From Planctomycetota bacterium (GTDB lineage Bacteria > Planctomycetota > B15-G4): a DNA stretch of 64,000 nt. The position numbers and the translations under genes are program-made. The stretch spans positions 394,665-458,664 of the forward strand of contig BQJR01000002.1 of assembly GCA_021604805.1 (NCBI GenBank). Direction: 5' to 3'. This document shows, piece after piece, positions 28,049 to 40,329 of the stretch; position 1 is the stretch's first letter; each line of letters begins with the position of its first letter. Below the pieces are notes generated by a model. That model was not told the DNA's origin. It saw only the letters and a list, made by a program, of their open reading frames with translations, and did no database searches.

Positions 28049-29131
28049 TCAGAGGTACTGCTCGAGGCCGCGCGCGCGCAACTCGTCGACGATCTGCTTC
28101 ACGCCTTGTTCGTCGTTGCGGCGACAGACGAGGCTCGCGTCGGGCGTGTGGACCACGATCAGGTCGTCGACTCCACGCACAGCCACCACGCCCCCGCGCG
28201 ACGACACCAAGCAGCGCTTGGCGTCTTGCAGCACGGCCTCGCCGCTCACCGAGTTGCCCTCGGCATCAGGAGCTGTGAGACGCGCCAAGGCGCCCCACGC
28301 ACCGACATCGTCCCACTGGACCGGCAGCGGCATCACGAGCGCGCCGGCGAGCTTCTCCATCACGCCGAAGTCGATCGAGATCTTGGTCAGCGTGGGGAAG
28401 TCGGCGCGCAAGGTCGACGTGAACTGCTTGCTGCCGTAGCTCGCCGCGATGCGATCGAGGGCGGCGCCCATCTCGGGCAGGTGCACGTCGAAGGCGGCGC
28501 GCAGTCCGTCGGGGCGGAAGGCGAACAGACCCGCGTTCCAGAGGTGACCGCCCGCGGCGAGCAACTGCTCGGCGGCGGCGCGCTCGGGCTTCTCGAGGAA
28601 GGCGTCGAGCGCGTGCACAGGCTTCGGCGACTTGCTGTCCACGCGCGCGCCGCAGCGCAACCAACCGTAGCCCGTGGCCGCGTGATCCGGCTCGATGCCG
28701 AAGACCAGCACGGCCTCGGGGCGTTCCTTCAGCACCACGCGCGCGGCGTCGAGGTGCTCGCGAAAGAGCGGCTCGGGTTCGATCAAGTGGTCGGAGGGCA
28801 TCGCCACGGCGGTCGCGTCGGGAGCCAGCTTGCTCAGCAAGGCACCGGCGAGGCCCAAACAAGGCGCCGTGTCGCGCCCCTCGGGTTCGCCGATCACCTG
28901 CTCGGCCGGGATCTCCGGCAGCAAGTCGCGCACGGCGTCGACCGTGCGCGCGCTCGTGATCACCATCTGCTGCTCGGGCGGGATCAGCTCCCCGAGGCGC
29001 TCACTCGTGCGCGCGAGCAGCGGCGTGGCGCCGCCCAGCGGCAGCAGTTGCTTCGGCCGCGCGCCGCGACTCTCGGGCCAGAAGCGCGTGCCGGAACCGC
29101 CGGCCATGAGCACACCCCAGAGCTGCGTCAT
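28049..29131 (-). CDS. Mannose-1-phosphate guanylyltransferase, copy 1
   Basis: GDP-mannose pyrophosphorylase making GDP-mannose from mannose-1-phosphate and GTP. The 360 residues start with the nucleotide-binding loop MAGGSGTRFWPESRGARPKQ (8-27), and contain VAMPSDHLIEPE, ALDAFLEKPERA, LWNAGLFAFRPD and KISIDFGVMEK, all family motifs. There is no fused isomerase domain. Last gene of the recO-to-manC run; its ATG overlaps the alr stop by 4 bases. A related enzyme is encoded at the right edge of the window next to manB. Confidence 0.92.
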   Translation of the reverse strand: MTQLWGVLMAGGSGTRFWPESRGARPKQLLPLGGATPLLARTSERLGELIPPEQQMVITSARTVDAVRDLLPEIPAEQVIGEPEGRDTAPCLGLAGALLSKLAPDATAVAMPSDHLIEPEPLFREHLDAARVVLKERPEAVLVFGIEPDHAATGYGWLRCGARVDSKSPKPVHALDAFLEKPERAAAEQLLAAGGHLWNAGLFAFRPDGLRAAFDVHLPEMGAALDRIAASYGSKQFTSTLRADFPTLTKISIDFGVMEKLAGALVMPLPVQWDDVGAWGALARLTAPDAEGNSVSGEAVLQDAKRCLVSSRGGVVAVRGVDDLIVVHTPDASLVCRRNDEQGVKQIVDELRARGLEQYL

Positions 29132-30318
29132 GCTTCGCCCTCGGCATTCGTGGAAGGTTTCGAACCTGCTTGTGGCGGCGCCTCACTGCGTGCTCGGTTC
29201 AGGTACACACGCTTCACGCGCTTGCCCACCGAGCACACGATCTCGTAGGGGATCGTGCCCACCAGCGAGGCCAGCTCGGGCACTTGCAGCGCGTGCGCGC
29301 CGTCGCGGCCGATGAGCGTGACCGTGTCGCCCACCGCCACGCCGGGGATGTGGCCCACGTCGAGCGTGGTGTAGTCCATCGACACGGCGCCGACCACGGG
29401 CGCGAGTTCGCCGCGCACCAAAGCGCGACCGCGATTGCTGAGCCGGTACGCGAAGCCGTCGTTGTAGCCGATCGGCAGGGTGGCGATGCGCGTGGTGCGC
29501 GTGGTCACGTGCGTGCCGTTGTAGCCCACCGGCGTGCCCGGCGGGACGTCCTTCAAGTACACGACCTGCGTGCGCAACGACATCACGGGTTCGACATCCG
29601 GCGCGACCGCTTGCTGCTCCGGACCCAAGATCCCGTAGAGCGAAATCCCCGGGCGCACCAAGGGCAAGTCGCCGCCGACACCGCCGAGCAGCGCGGCCGT
29701 GTTCGAGAAATGCGAGAGCGGCGGACGCATGCCCTCCTGCTCGAGCTGATCGCTGAGCGCGCGCAAGCGATCGCGTTGCACGTCGATGAAGGGATGCCCC
29801 GGGCGCGACGCCGACGCGTGCGTGGCGAGCCCCTCGAGCTCGAGCCACGGCGACGCGTTGATCGCGCGCGCGAGCTCCACAGCGCGCGGCGTCTGCGCGC
29901 CCAAGCGCCCCATGCCCGTGTCGACCATCAAGTGCACGCGCGTGCGACGCCCTTGGCGCTCCGACTCGGCGGCCAAACTCTGGATGCGGTCCATCGAGTG
30001 GATCGACACGCGCACGTCGTGGCTCACGACCTGCGGCACTTCGTCGTCGATGATCGTGCCGAGCACGAGCACGGGTTCTTCGAGCCCCGCGGCGCGCAAC
30101 TCCAACGCCTCATGACTGTCGCCCACGCCGAAGCCCCACAGACCGGGCTCGTTCTGCAGCGCGCGCGCCACCGGCACCGCACCGTGACCGTAGGCGTCGG
30201 CCTTCACCACGGCGAGCACTTGCGCGCCGCCGCCCAAACGCGCACACACGCGACGCAAGTTGCGCCGCAGCGCCGCGAGGTCGACCTCGGCCCAGACTCG
30301 GTGGCCCTGGTGGTTCAT
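29128..30318 (-). CDS. alr: Alanine racemase
   Basis: PLP enzyme producing D-alanine for peptidoglycan. The 396 residues have the PLP lysine in AVVKADAYGHGA (K39), HLMVDTGMGRLG, SHFSNTAALL, RPGISLYGI and VGYNGTHVTTRTTRIATLPIGY (split family motif) leading to MDYTTLDVG. Length is usual. Starts 7 bases after the tsaB stop and overlaps the downstream guanylyltransferase gene, inside the long operon. Confidence 0.96.
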   Translation of the reverse strand: MNHQGHRVWAEVDLAALRRNLRRVCARLGGGAQVLAVVKADAYGHGAVPVARALQNEPGLWGFGVGDSHEALELRAAGLEEPVLVLGTIIDDEVPQVVSHDVRVSIHSMDRIQSLAAESERQGRRTRVHLMVDTGMGRLGAQTPRAVELARAINASPWLELEGLATHASASRPGHPFIDVQRDRLRALSDQLEQEGMRPPLSHFSNTAALLGGVGGDLPLVRPGISLYGILGPEQQAVAPDVEPVMSLRTQVVYLKDVPPGTPVGYNGTHVTTRTTRIATLPIGYNDGFAYRLSNRGRALVRGELAPVVGAVSMDYTTLDVGHIPGVAVGDTVTLIGRDGAHALQVPELASLVGTIPYEIVCSVGKRVKRVYLNRARSEAPPQAGSKPSTNAEGEA

Positions 30319-30325
30319 CGGGTGC

Positions 30326-31110
<785 letters not shown>

Positions 31111-31114
<4 letters not shown>

Positions 31115-32514
31115 GAAGTGGGGCTGCCGTGCTGCAGGATCTCGCGTGCCCAGATCTCGGCCAGCTCGTCGGTGCTCGAGTCGACGACCTCGCCGTCGAG
31201 GCCTTCGACCATCACGCGCGCGAGGTTTTCGGTGCCGGAGTAGCGCAGCACGATGCGCAGGGCGTCGCCGTGTTCGGCCTCCAGCGCGGTCACGCGGGCG
31301 TTCAACTCGGCGAGCTCGGCCACCGGCGGACGCGCGGCCACGGGCACGTTGAGCAGGCGCTGCGGCACGCGCGGCACGGCGTCGATCACGGAAGCGAGAT
31401 CGCGTGAAGTGCTCGTGAGCCCTTGCAGCACGCGCAAGGCGGTGTAGAGGCCGTCGCCCGTGTAGTCGTGCTCTTCGCCGAAGAGCAGGTGGCCGGAGTC
31501 TTCGCCGCCGAGCGCGTAGCCGCCCTCGCGCATGGCCTGCTTCACGTAGCGGTCGCCCACCGAGGTACGCAACATGTGCACGCCCTGCGCGCTGAGCATG
31601 CGTTCGAGGCCGAGGTTGCTCATCACCGTGGTCACGAGCGTGTCGCGCGGCAGCTTGCCCTCGGCGAAGAACCAGCTCGCCAGGAAACCCATCATGTGGT
31701 CGCCGGTGCACAGCCGGCCTGTGCCGTCCACGAGCAGCACGCGGTCGGCGTCGCCATCGAAAGCCATGCCCAGGTCGAAGCCGCCGTCGGCCACGCGATC
31801 CGACAAGCGTTGCATGTGCGTGGAGCCGCAGTCGCGGTTGATGTTGCGCCCGTTGGGTTCGCAGAACAGCGCGATCACGTCGGCGCCGAGTTCCTTGAGC
31901 ACGAAGGGGGCGGTGCTGGCGGCGGCGCCATGTGCGCAGTCGACGGCCAAGCGCAGGCCGCCGAGTTCCACGCCATTGAAACGGTCGAGCATGGCGCGGA
32001 TGTAGTCGGTGGCGCCGTCGCGCTCGGGCGGCGGCTCGCTCGGGGCGGGCGCTTCGAACTCGGCCGGCACGTCGCCCTCGCTCTCACCACCGAGGCTCGC
32101 GATGCGCGCTTCGAGCCCGTGCTCTTGCTCGTCGGTGAGCTTGTGGCCACCGGGGCCGAAGAGCTTCACGCCGTTGTCGGCCCAGGGATTGTGCGACGCC
32201 GACACGACCACACCGCGCGGCGCGTTGCTCTCGCGCATCGCCATCGGCAAGCCGGCCGTGGGCAGCACGCCCAGATCGAGCGTGTCGACGCCGGCCGTGC
32301 GCAAGCCGTCGGCCAAGGCAGTCGTGATCGCAGGACCCGACTCGCGCGTGTCGCGCGCGATGAGCACGGCGCCGGGTTGGGCGCCGGCCGCGCGTGCCTC
32401 CTCGAGCACCTGCTCACCGAGGGCGCGGCCGAGCCGCAGCAAGAAGGGCAGCGCCAAGGGTCCCACCCCCGCCTCGCCGCGGATGCCATCGGTGCCGAAC
32501 CAGCGGCGCGTCAT
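31111..32514 (-). CDS. glmM: Phosphoglucosamine mutase
   Basis: Converts glucosamine-6-phosphate to glucosamine-1-phosphate, the entry to UDP-GlcNAc for peptidoglycan and LPS. The 467 residues start RRWFGTDGIRGEAG, contain the phosphoserine loop VVVSASHNPWADNG (S107), the metal loop AFDGDADRVLLVDG, and GGEDSGHLLFGE, with the C-terminal phosphate loop LRYSGTENLARVMVEG. It overlaps cdaR upstream and tsaB downstream by 4 bases each. The cdaA-cdaR-glmM order is the one known from Firmicutes, where GlmM binds and inhibits CdaA. Confidence 0.97.
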
Positions 32515-33653
32515 GGGGTGTCTCCGTTGGTGCCGATCGGAGGTGGAGGATCCACCGCTTCGAGGCGGTACTCAATCTCGGGATGTCGGCCGTCGAGGCC
32601 TGTGATCTGAAGCTTGGCCGCCGGACCGTTCTGGAAGACCTTCACGCGATCGCGCGCCTGGTCGAGGCCTGCGCCGCCCCAGTCGTAGTAGAGCCGCACG
32701 CTTTCGGCGAGTTGTTCGCGGCTGAGACCCTCGAGCACGGAGCGCGGGCCGGACACGAGCAGGTCCACGGTGCGCGTGGCCGACACGACCTGGCGACGCT
32801 GGGCGTCGAGCGCCACGGAGTTCTCGTAGTGCACCTCCACGGCGAGCATCTCGACCTCGAAGGGTCGCGCCTGGAAGGGGATCGTGACCTGCACCACGCC
32901 GCCCGCCGTGTGCAGCGTGAGGTTGCGGTCCACGCGCTCGGTGTCGATGCCCACCTGCTCGGTGACCTCGAAGGTGGCGCCTTCCACGGTGACGGGTTCG
33001 AGTTTGAGCGCGTCGGGGTGACGGCGCAGATCCTCGACCACGGCGCGCGGTCCGCTGATGCGCACGCGGTTGGGGCGCACGAGGATGCGGTTCTCGTCGA
33101 AGGTGTAACCCTCGCGCGGCACACCCGTGGTGGCCACGTTGTGCGCGCCGAGTTCGAACTCGGCTTCCGCGCGACGCGCCAAACTCAACTTGAGCACGCG
33201 CGGGCGCACGTCGAACTCACTCACTTCGAAGGTGGAGTTGCGCGAACGGAAACTGTCGCGCGAGGCTTCGAGCGGCAGCGACACCTGGCCCTCATCGTTG
33301 TCGCCGATGGCCTCTTGCGACACAGTGAAGACCGCCGAGAGCTCGAGGTCGTCGACGACATCCTTGAGACCGCTCACGCGCACACTCACGCGTTGACGAT
33401 CGGTGTCACGCACGATCAGCCCGGGTTCCACCACCAGGTAGAGACCCGGCACCACGTTGCGCTGCGCACCCGCCTCGGCGCGCGTGTTCACCAGGAAGAT
33501 GTCGAGCTCGATCTCGCGCTTGCCCTGCGTGAGCGTGGCCAGCCAGACCCACATCATCAGCGCGAAGAGCAGCGCGGTGAGCTTGCGCCCGATGTCCTGG
33601 CGGAACAAGCGGTAGAGCAGGCTGTGGGGCGAGCGTTCGTCGGTGCGGCTCAT
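32511..33653 (-). CDS. cdaR: YbbR/CdaR-like regulator of diadenylate cyclase
   Basis: A 380-residue protein with one N-terminal membrane segment (LTALLFALMMWVWLATL, about 25-41) and an extracytoplasmic region of about four YbbR-type beta domains (segments such as VSVRVSGLKDVVDDL and VRISGPRAVVEDLRRHP, LLVSGPRSVLEGL), the repeated v-SGP pattern of YbbR. In Firmicutes CdaR controls CdaA at the membrane. It is flanked by cdaA and glmM with 4-base overlaps, which makes the assignment firm. Start at 33653 overlaps the cdaA stop. Confidence 0.9.
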   Translation of the reverse strand: MSRTDERSPHSLLYRLFRQDIGRKLTALLFALMMWVWLATLTQGKREIELDIFLVNTRAEAGAQRNVVPGLYLVVEPGLIVRDTDRQRVSVRVSGLKDVVDDLELSAVFTVSQEAIGDNDEGQVSLPLEASRDSFRSRNSTFEVSEFDVRPRVLKLSLARRAEAEFELGAHNVATTGVPREGYTFDENRILVRPNRVRISGPRAVVEDLRRHPDALKLEPVTVEGATFEVTEQVGIDTERVDRNLTLHTAGGVVQVTIPFQARPFEVEMLAVEVHYENSVALDAQRRQVVSATRTVDLLVSGPRSVLEGLSREQLAESVRLYYDWGGAGLDQARDRVKVFQNGPAAKLQITGLDGRHPEIEYRLEAVDPPPPIGTNGDTP

Positions 33654-34474
33654 GAGCTCAGCCCCGGCTCGTAGCCCTGCAACAGGTCGGTGAGCAGCAC
33701 GAGCAGCTCGTCCACGTCGGCCACGGGATGCAGCAGGCCACGATGCGCCACGCTGATGCGGCCCGTCTCCTCGGAGACGACCACCGCCACGGAGTCGGTC
33801 TCTTCGGTGAGGCCGAGCGCGGCGCGATGGCGCGTGCCGAGGTCTCGCGAGAGGTCGCGCGACTCCGTGAGCGGCAACATGCACGAGGCCGCCACGATGC
33901 GACCTTCACGCACGACCACGGCGCCGTCGTGCAAGGGGCTCTTGGGATAGAAGATCGACTCGACGAGTGCGCCCGAGAGCAGCGAGTCGAGCGGCACGCC
34001 GCTGGCTTGGATCTGACGCAGACCCGTGGCTTGCTCGAAGACGACCAGCGCGCCGGTCTGGCGTCGCGAGAGCTTCCCCACGGCGGCCGTGAAGTCGGCC
34101 AGCTGCGCCGGCGCCTCCACGCGACCGCTGTAGCCGCGCTCGCTGAGCCGCGTGAGTCCGGTGCGCAGCTCGGGTTGGAACAGGATCACGAGCACGACAC
34201 CCACGAAGGGCACGAGTTCGCTGGCCACGACTTCGAGCCGCGGGAAGCGGAAGCCCATCAGCTCCACGATCACGACCAGCGCGATGAAGATCACCGCGAT
34301 GCTGATCACCGCGCCCTTCATCACGGCCAGGCCGCGCGTGCCGTGCGCGAAGCGCAACACCACGTAGAAGAGCCAGGTGAGCAGCGCGATCTCGATGGCG
34401 GCGGCGAGCCAGTCGAGGTCACCACTCGCGGCCGACTCGAGCAGCTCGCTGAGGGGATTGCTGGCGAGGAGCAC
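33650..34474 (-). CDS. cdaA: Membrane diadenylate cyclase
   Basis: Makes cyclic di-AMP from two ATP. The 274 residues begin with three hydrophobic segments (about 24-40, 52-72, 83-100) followed by a DAC domain with its catalytic LHDGAVVV (DGA 183-185) and GTRHRAALGL (RHR 215-217), plus QIQASGVPLDSLLSG and PKSPL before them. This is the CdaA architecture. Genes for CdaR and GlmM follow with overlapping start codons. No c-di-AMP phosphodiesterase or obvious ydaO-type riboswitch is in the window. Confidence 0.96.
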   Translation of the reverse strand: MLLASNPLSELLESAASGDLDWLAAAIEIALLTWLFYVVLRFAHGTRGLAVMKGAVISIAVIFIALVVIVELMGFRFPRLEVVASELVPFVGVVLVILFQPELRTGLTRLSERGYSGRVEAPAQLADFTAAVGKLSRRQTGALVVFEQATGLRQIQASGVPLDSLLSGALVESIFYPKSPLHDGAVVVREGRIVAASCMLPLTESRDLSRDLGTRHRAALGLTEETDSVAVVVSEETGRISVAHRGLLHPVADVDELLVLLTDLLQGYEPGLSS

Positions 34475-34488
34475 GCCGGGAGGCTCCG

Positions 34489-35691
34489 TCAGCTCACCGA
34501 GGGCGCGGCATCGACGCGCTCACCGGCAGCGCGCAGCACCGCCTCGACCACGTCGCCGAGCAGGGTGTCGGGCGTGGACGCGCCCGCGGTGAAGCCCACG
34601 CTGATCGGGCCTTCGGGGAGCCAGTTGTCGGTGCTGACCGTGTTGCCGGTTTTCGCGCAGCGATGCCGGATCACGCCGGCCTCGATGGCGTCGGGGCCGA
34701 GCACGTGGAAGCTCGGGAAGCAGCCGCCGCCCACGCGCGTGAGGTTGCGCGTGTTGCTGCTGTCGAAGCCGCCCACGACCACGAGCAGGTCGAGTTCGCC
34801 CGACTCGGCCAGCGCCACGACCGAGTCTTGGTTCTCTTGCGTGGCGCGGCAGATGGTGTTGAGTTCGCGGAAACTCTCGGCGATCTCGACGGCGGGATCG
34901 CGCGCAGCCACGGCCTCGCGGATGAGCGCCTCGATCTCGCGCGTTTCCGACGCGAGCATCGTGGTCTGGTTGATCGTGCCGATGCGCGTGAGGTGTTCGG
35001 TCGGGTCGAAGTCGGCGCTGCAGGCGCCCGCGGCGAGGCTGTCCAGGTAATCGCCGGCATCGAGCTCACCACGGATCACGCGGCACAGACGTTCGGCCTC
35101 GCCTTGATCGGCGACCACCAAGTACTGCCCGCCGCGACTCGCGATCAAGCTGCACGACGCGCGCGTCTCCTCGTGCTGCACCAAGCCGTGGATCACGGTG
35201 GTGAAGCCGTCTTCCACGTACTTGATCGTGCGCAGGTGCGGACGCACCACCCACGGGCAGGTCGTGTCGAGGATCGTGCAGCCGATGCCTTCGAGTTGCT
35301 CGGTGTCTTCCACCGTGGCGCTGAAGGCCGGGATGACCACCACGTCGTCGGCGGAGAGTTGCGAGCTGCCGTCGCCTTCACTCGCCGACGCGTCGGCGAA
35401 GGGACCGCGCACGAAGCGCACGCCCATGTCCTTGAAGTCGGCGTTCACCTGCGGGTTGTGGATGATCTGGTCGAGCAGCCAGATGCGACGGTCGGGGTAG
35501 TCGCGCAAGGCGTCGCGCACCATCGCCACGGCCCGGTCGACGCCCCAACAGAACCCGAAGGTTCGCGCCGTGCGCACCGTGACGCGGCCGCGCTGCATGC
35601 GCCCCCCCGTGTTGCGCAGCTCTTCGATCAACGAGCTCCGGTAGGAGTAGCGCTGGAAGGGGTCGTCGTACTGGGTGTCGGTGTCGCTCAT
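34489..35691 (-). CDS. ispH: 4-hydroxy-3-methylbut-2-enyl diphosphate reductase, long plant/cyanobacterial type
   Basis: Last enzyme of the MEP isoprenoid pathway. The 400-residue protein is longer than the E. coli type (316) and matches the cyanobacterial/plant form: N-terminal extension, then TFGFCWGVDRAVAM (C48), QIIHNPQV (H78), CTILDTTCPWV (C145), VIHGLVQHEET (H168/H173/E174) and NTICRATQENQDSV (C281). The three cysteines bind the [4Fe-4S] cluster. It starts 15 bases after the folP stop and is followed by cdaA after 14 bases. Isoprenoid supply beside cell-wall genes fits lipid-carrier demand; that link is inference. Confidence 0.94.
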   Translation of the reverse strand: MSDTDTQYDDPFQRYSYRSSLIEELRNTGGRMQRGRVTVRTARTFGFCWGVDRAVAMVRDALRDYPDRRIWLLDQIIHNPQVNADFKDMGVRFVRGPFADASASEGDGSSQLSADDVVVIPAFSATVEDTEQLEGIGCTILDTTCPWVVRPHLRTIKYVEDGFTTVIHGLVQHEETRASCSLIASRGGQYLVVADQGEAERLCRVIRGELDAGDYLDSLAAGACSADFDPTEHLTRIGTINQTTMLASETREIEALIREAVAARDPAVEIAESFRELNTICRATQENQDSVVALAESGELDLLVVVGGFDSSNTRNLTRVGGGCFPSFHVLGPDAIEAGVIRHRCAKTGNTVSTDNWLPEGPISVGFTAGASTPDTLLGDVVEAVLRAAGERVDAAPSVS

Positions 35692-35706
35692 GGGGCTTCG
35701 GTCACC

Positions 35707-36570
35707 TTAGCTGGGGGCGGCTTCCGGCACCACCGGCGGCAGGCCTCGAGACGCGCGTTCCACGGCCGCGATCACGGCCAGCGCGTCGCTCGCGGCGTCG
35801 ACCCGGTGCACGCGGACGAAATCCACGCCGGCCTGGGCGGCGAGCACGGTCGTGGCGCTGGTGGCGTGCTCGCGCTGCGTGACGGGGCGGCCAGTGAGCG
35901 TGCCCAGGAAAGACTTGCGCGAGCAGCCCAGCAGCGTGCGGAAACCGAGCGCACCGAGCTCGCGCAGCGCGGCGAGCAGCGCGAGGTTGTCGACGAGCCG
36001 CTTGCCGAAGCCGATGCCCGGATCGAGCAGCAGACCTTCACGCGGGAGGCCCGCGGCTTCGGCCCGCTGCACCGACGCGAGCAGCTCGGCTTGAACCTCC
36101 GCCGGCGCGTTCTCGTAGTGCGGCGCGCGCTGCATGTCGGCGGGCGTGCCGCGGCGGTGCATGAGCACCACCGGCAAGCCGGCTTGCGCGGCCAGCGGAG
36201 CGAGATCGGGATCGGCGGCCAGGGCCGACACGTCGTTGAGCAGGTCGATGCCGATGGCGAGCGCGCGTTGCGTGACCTCTGCGCTGCTCGTGTCGAGTGA
36301 GAGCGGCACGGACACGGCGTCGCGCAGGGGGCCGAGCACGTCGGCGAGACGACGCCACTCTTCGCTGGGCGTCACCGGCGCCGCGCCCGGTCGCGTGGAC
36401 ACGGCGCCCAGGTCGAGCACGGCGGCGCCGTCGCTCACCATGCGCCGCGCCGTGTCGACGACCTGCTGCGCCGTGCTCAGCGCGCCGCCGTCGCTGAAGC
36501 TGTCCGGGCTCAGGTTCAACACGCCCATCACGTGCGTGCGGCCCGGCGGCGGGAGCGGACGCAGCTTCAC
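35707..36570 (-). CDS. folP: Dihydropteroate synthase
   Basis: Joins p-aminobenzoate to dihydropterin diphosphate in folate synthesis. The 287 residues contain VMGVLNLSPDSFSDGG near residue 15, DLGAVSTRPGA, SLDTSSAEV, LLNDVSALA, VLMHRRGTPADMQ, LLDPGIGFGK and LLGCSRKSFLG, covering the family. The GTG start at 36570 sits 13 bases after the ftsH stop and gives the usual short N-terminus. FtsH-FolP adjacency is seen in many bacteria. Confidence 0.95.
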   Translation of the reverse strand: MKLRPLPPPGRTHVMGVLNLSPDSFSDGGALSTAQQVVDTARRMVSDGAAVLDLGAVSTRPGAAPVTPSEEWRRLADVLGPLRDAVSVPLSLDTSSAEVTQRALAIGIDLLNDVSALAADPDLAPLAAQAGLPVVLMHRRGTPADMQRAPHYENAPAEVQAELLASVQRAEAAGLPREGLLLDPGIGFGKRLVDNLALLAALRELGALGFRTLLGCSRKSFLGTLTGRPVTQREHATSATTVLAAQAGVDFVRVHRVDAASDALAVIAAVERASRGLPPVVPEAAPS

Positions 36571-36583
36571 GACGCGCGCGAAC

Positions 36584-38839
<2,256 letters not shown>

Positions 38840-38842
38840 GTC

Positions 38843-39367
38843 TTAGAACTCCGTTTCCAGCTCCCGCACGATGTCTCGCGCCAGGAAGCGGAACGCCATT
38901 TCACGGGCGTCGTCGATGTCTTCGAGCAGCTTGGGGACGTATTCGCCGCGCTGAGACAGTTGAGTGCGCTTGATGAGCGCGCCCGTCATAGCGTCGAGGA
39001 TCTCCACGACCACCGTGATCGTGGTGGAGGCCGACGTGAGCTTGCGCGCTTCGTCTTCCGAAAGCACGCGTTGCTGCACGCTCACCACGCGACCGGTGAT
39101 CAGCACCTCAGCCTGTTCCTTGCTCGTGAGCTTCAGGCCGGGGCGTTTCAGGATCTCGGCCACCACGTGCTCGCTCAGGTCGAACTCGACATTGCGGAAG
39201 AAGGTGCCGTTGTCGAAGTACTCCACGAACACCTGGTCGCGCGCCTCGGGGAACAAGCCGCCCTTCGAGAAGCTCACGCAGGCGCCGCAGAGCAGCACGA
39301 GGCTCAGGGCGACGAGCGCCTTGCCGCGCGCGACGCGGCCTGTGTGGAGGTGTGGCGTGGGCATCAT
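38843..39367 (-). CDS. lptE: LptE-family LPS-assembly lipoprotein
   Basis: A 174-residue lipoprotein with lipobox LLCGAC (lipid C30). The mature part, from VFVEYFDNGTFFRNVEFDLSE on, has the LptE-type beta-alpha pattern: a first strand, DLSEHVVAEILKRPGLKLTS, VLITGRVVSVQQRVLSE, then TITVVVEILDAMTGALI. LptE plugs LptD in the outer membrane to deliver LPS. Homology is modest, and some Planctomycetota keep LptE-like proteins with unclear LPS content. The ATG at 39367 overlaps the bamD-like stop (ATGA). Confidence 0.7.
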   Translation of the reverse strand: MMPTPHLHTGRVARGKALVALSLVLLCGACVSFSKGGLFPEARDQVFVEYFDNGTFFRNVEFDLSEHVVAEILKRPGLKLTSKEQAEVLITGRVVSVQQRVLSEDEARKLTSASTTITVVVEILDAMTGALIKRTQLSQRGEYVPKLLEDIDDAREMAFRFLARDIVRELETEF

Positions 39368-40329
39368 TGATCCCAGGCGCTGCGAGGCGCCACGGCCTTG
39401 TCGAGCGAGTTGAAGCGAGCGACGCCGAGCGCCTGCAGGTCGAGCCCCAGCGCGGCGAGACGCTCCAGAGCCTGCTGACCGGCGCGCGTGTCGGGGTAGA
39501 GCAGCGCGGCGTTGGCGAGCTTGAGTTGCTCGCCGAAGTCGCGGTCGCGAGCGGCGTAGAAGTCGGCGATCATGACTTCGCTCTCGGCCATCATCTCGCG
39601 CGCGGCGGCCAGGTCGGCGCGGGCGTCGTGCACGGCCACGCCGCGCGGGTGTTCGCGCAGCGAGAGTCGCAGCAACTCTTGCGCGCGCAGCAACTCGGCT
39701 TGGTTGTAGCGCGGCCCCGGCACGAGCCGCAGTCGGTAGTGACCGGCCAACCAGAGACTGCGCTCGGCCCACTCGCTGGTGGGGTATTCGCGAAACAGCT
39801 GCTCGTAGGTGAGCGCGGCTTCGCGCCAGTTCTGCACGTCGTCGGAAGCGAAGTACTCGCCGATGCGGCGCAGGGCGTCGTCGGCCTGATCGCTCTGGGC
39901 GTAGTGGATCTGCAGCGTCTCGAGCACTTCCACGCCGCGCGCGCGCGAGTCGAACCAGCCGCCGTACTCGTCGTCGAAGAGATAGATCTCGCCCAGCTCG
40001 AAGAGACGGTCTTCCACGGCCACCAAGCGCGGCGACGCGTGCGCCGTCTCGAGCAAGGACTTGTAGTGACGGAAGGCCTTGAGGTGCCGGCCCTGCGCGA
40101 AGGCCGCTTCGCCAGCGACCCAGTGCGCCTCGGCCTGCTCCGCCGGCGACAGCTCCTTCACGACGTCGTCTTCGAGCGCAGCCTCGGCGTGCTCCTGAGC
40201 ACGCGCGTAGCTCTGTTGACCGAGTTCGAACTCTGCCGAACGCAGTTGGTCCATGCCCGGCAAGGGCTGCGGTGCACCGCAGGCGAACGACGCCCAGCAC
40301 ACGAGAGCGACCACGAGCGCGCGCCTCAT
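39364..40329 (-). CDS. BamD-like TPR lipoprotein
   Basis: A 321-residue lipoprotein (lipobox WASFAC, C17) made of TPR/tetratrico-like helices (AEFELGQQSYARAQEHAEAAL, HWVAGEAAFAQGRHLKAFRHY, DALRRIGEYFA, ALTYEQLFREYPTSEWAERSL). The 'reYPtSewae-AL' pattern is the BamD/YfiO/CpoB hallmark, so a beta-barrel assembly role is likely but not proven. The ATG at 40329 overlaps the recO stop, and the start fixes the signal peptide. It is followed by lptE with a 4-base overlap. Confidence 0.7.
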   Translation of the reverse strand: MRRALVVALVCWASFACGAPQPLPGMDQLRSAEFELGQQSYARAQEHAEAALEDDVVKELSPAEQAEAHWVAGEAAFAQGRHLKAFRHYKSLLETAHASPRLVAVEDRLFELGEIYLFDDEYGGWFDSRARGVEVLETLQIHYAQSDQADDALRRIGEYFASDDVQNWREAALTYEQLFREYPTSEWAERSLWLAGHYRLRLVPGPRYNQAELLRAQELLRLSLREHPRGVAVHDARADLAAAREMMAESEVMIADFYAARDRDFGEQLKLANAALLYPDTRAGQQALERLAALGLDLQALGVARFNSLDKAVAPRSAWDQ

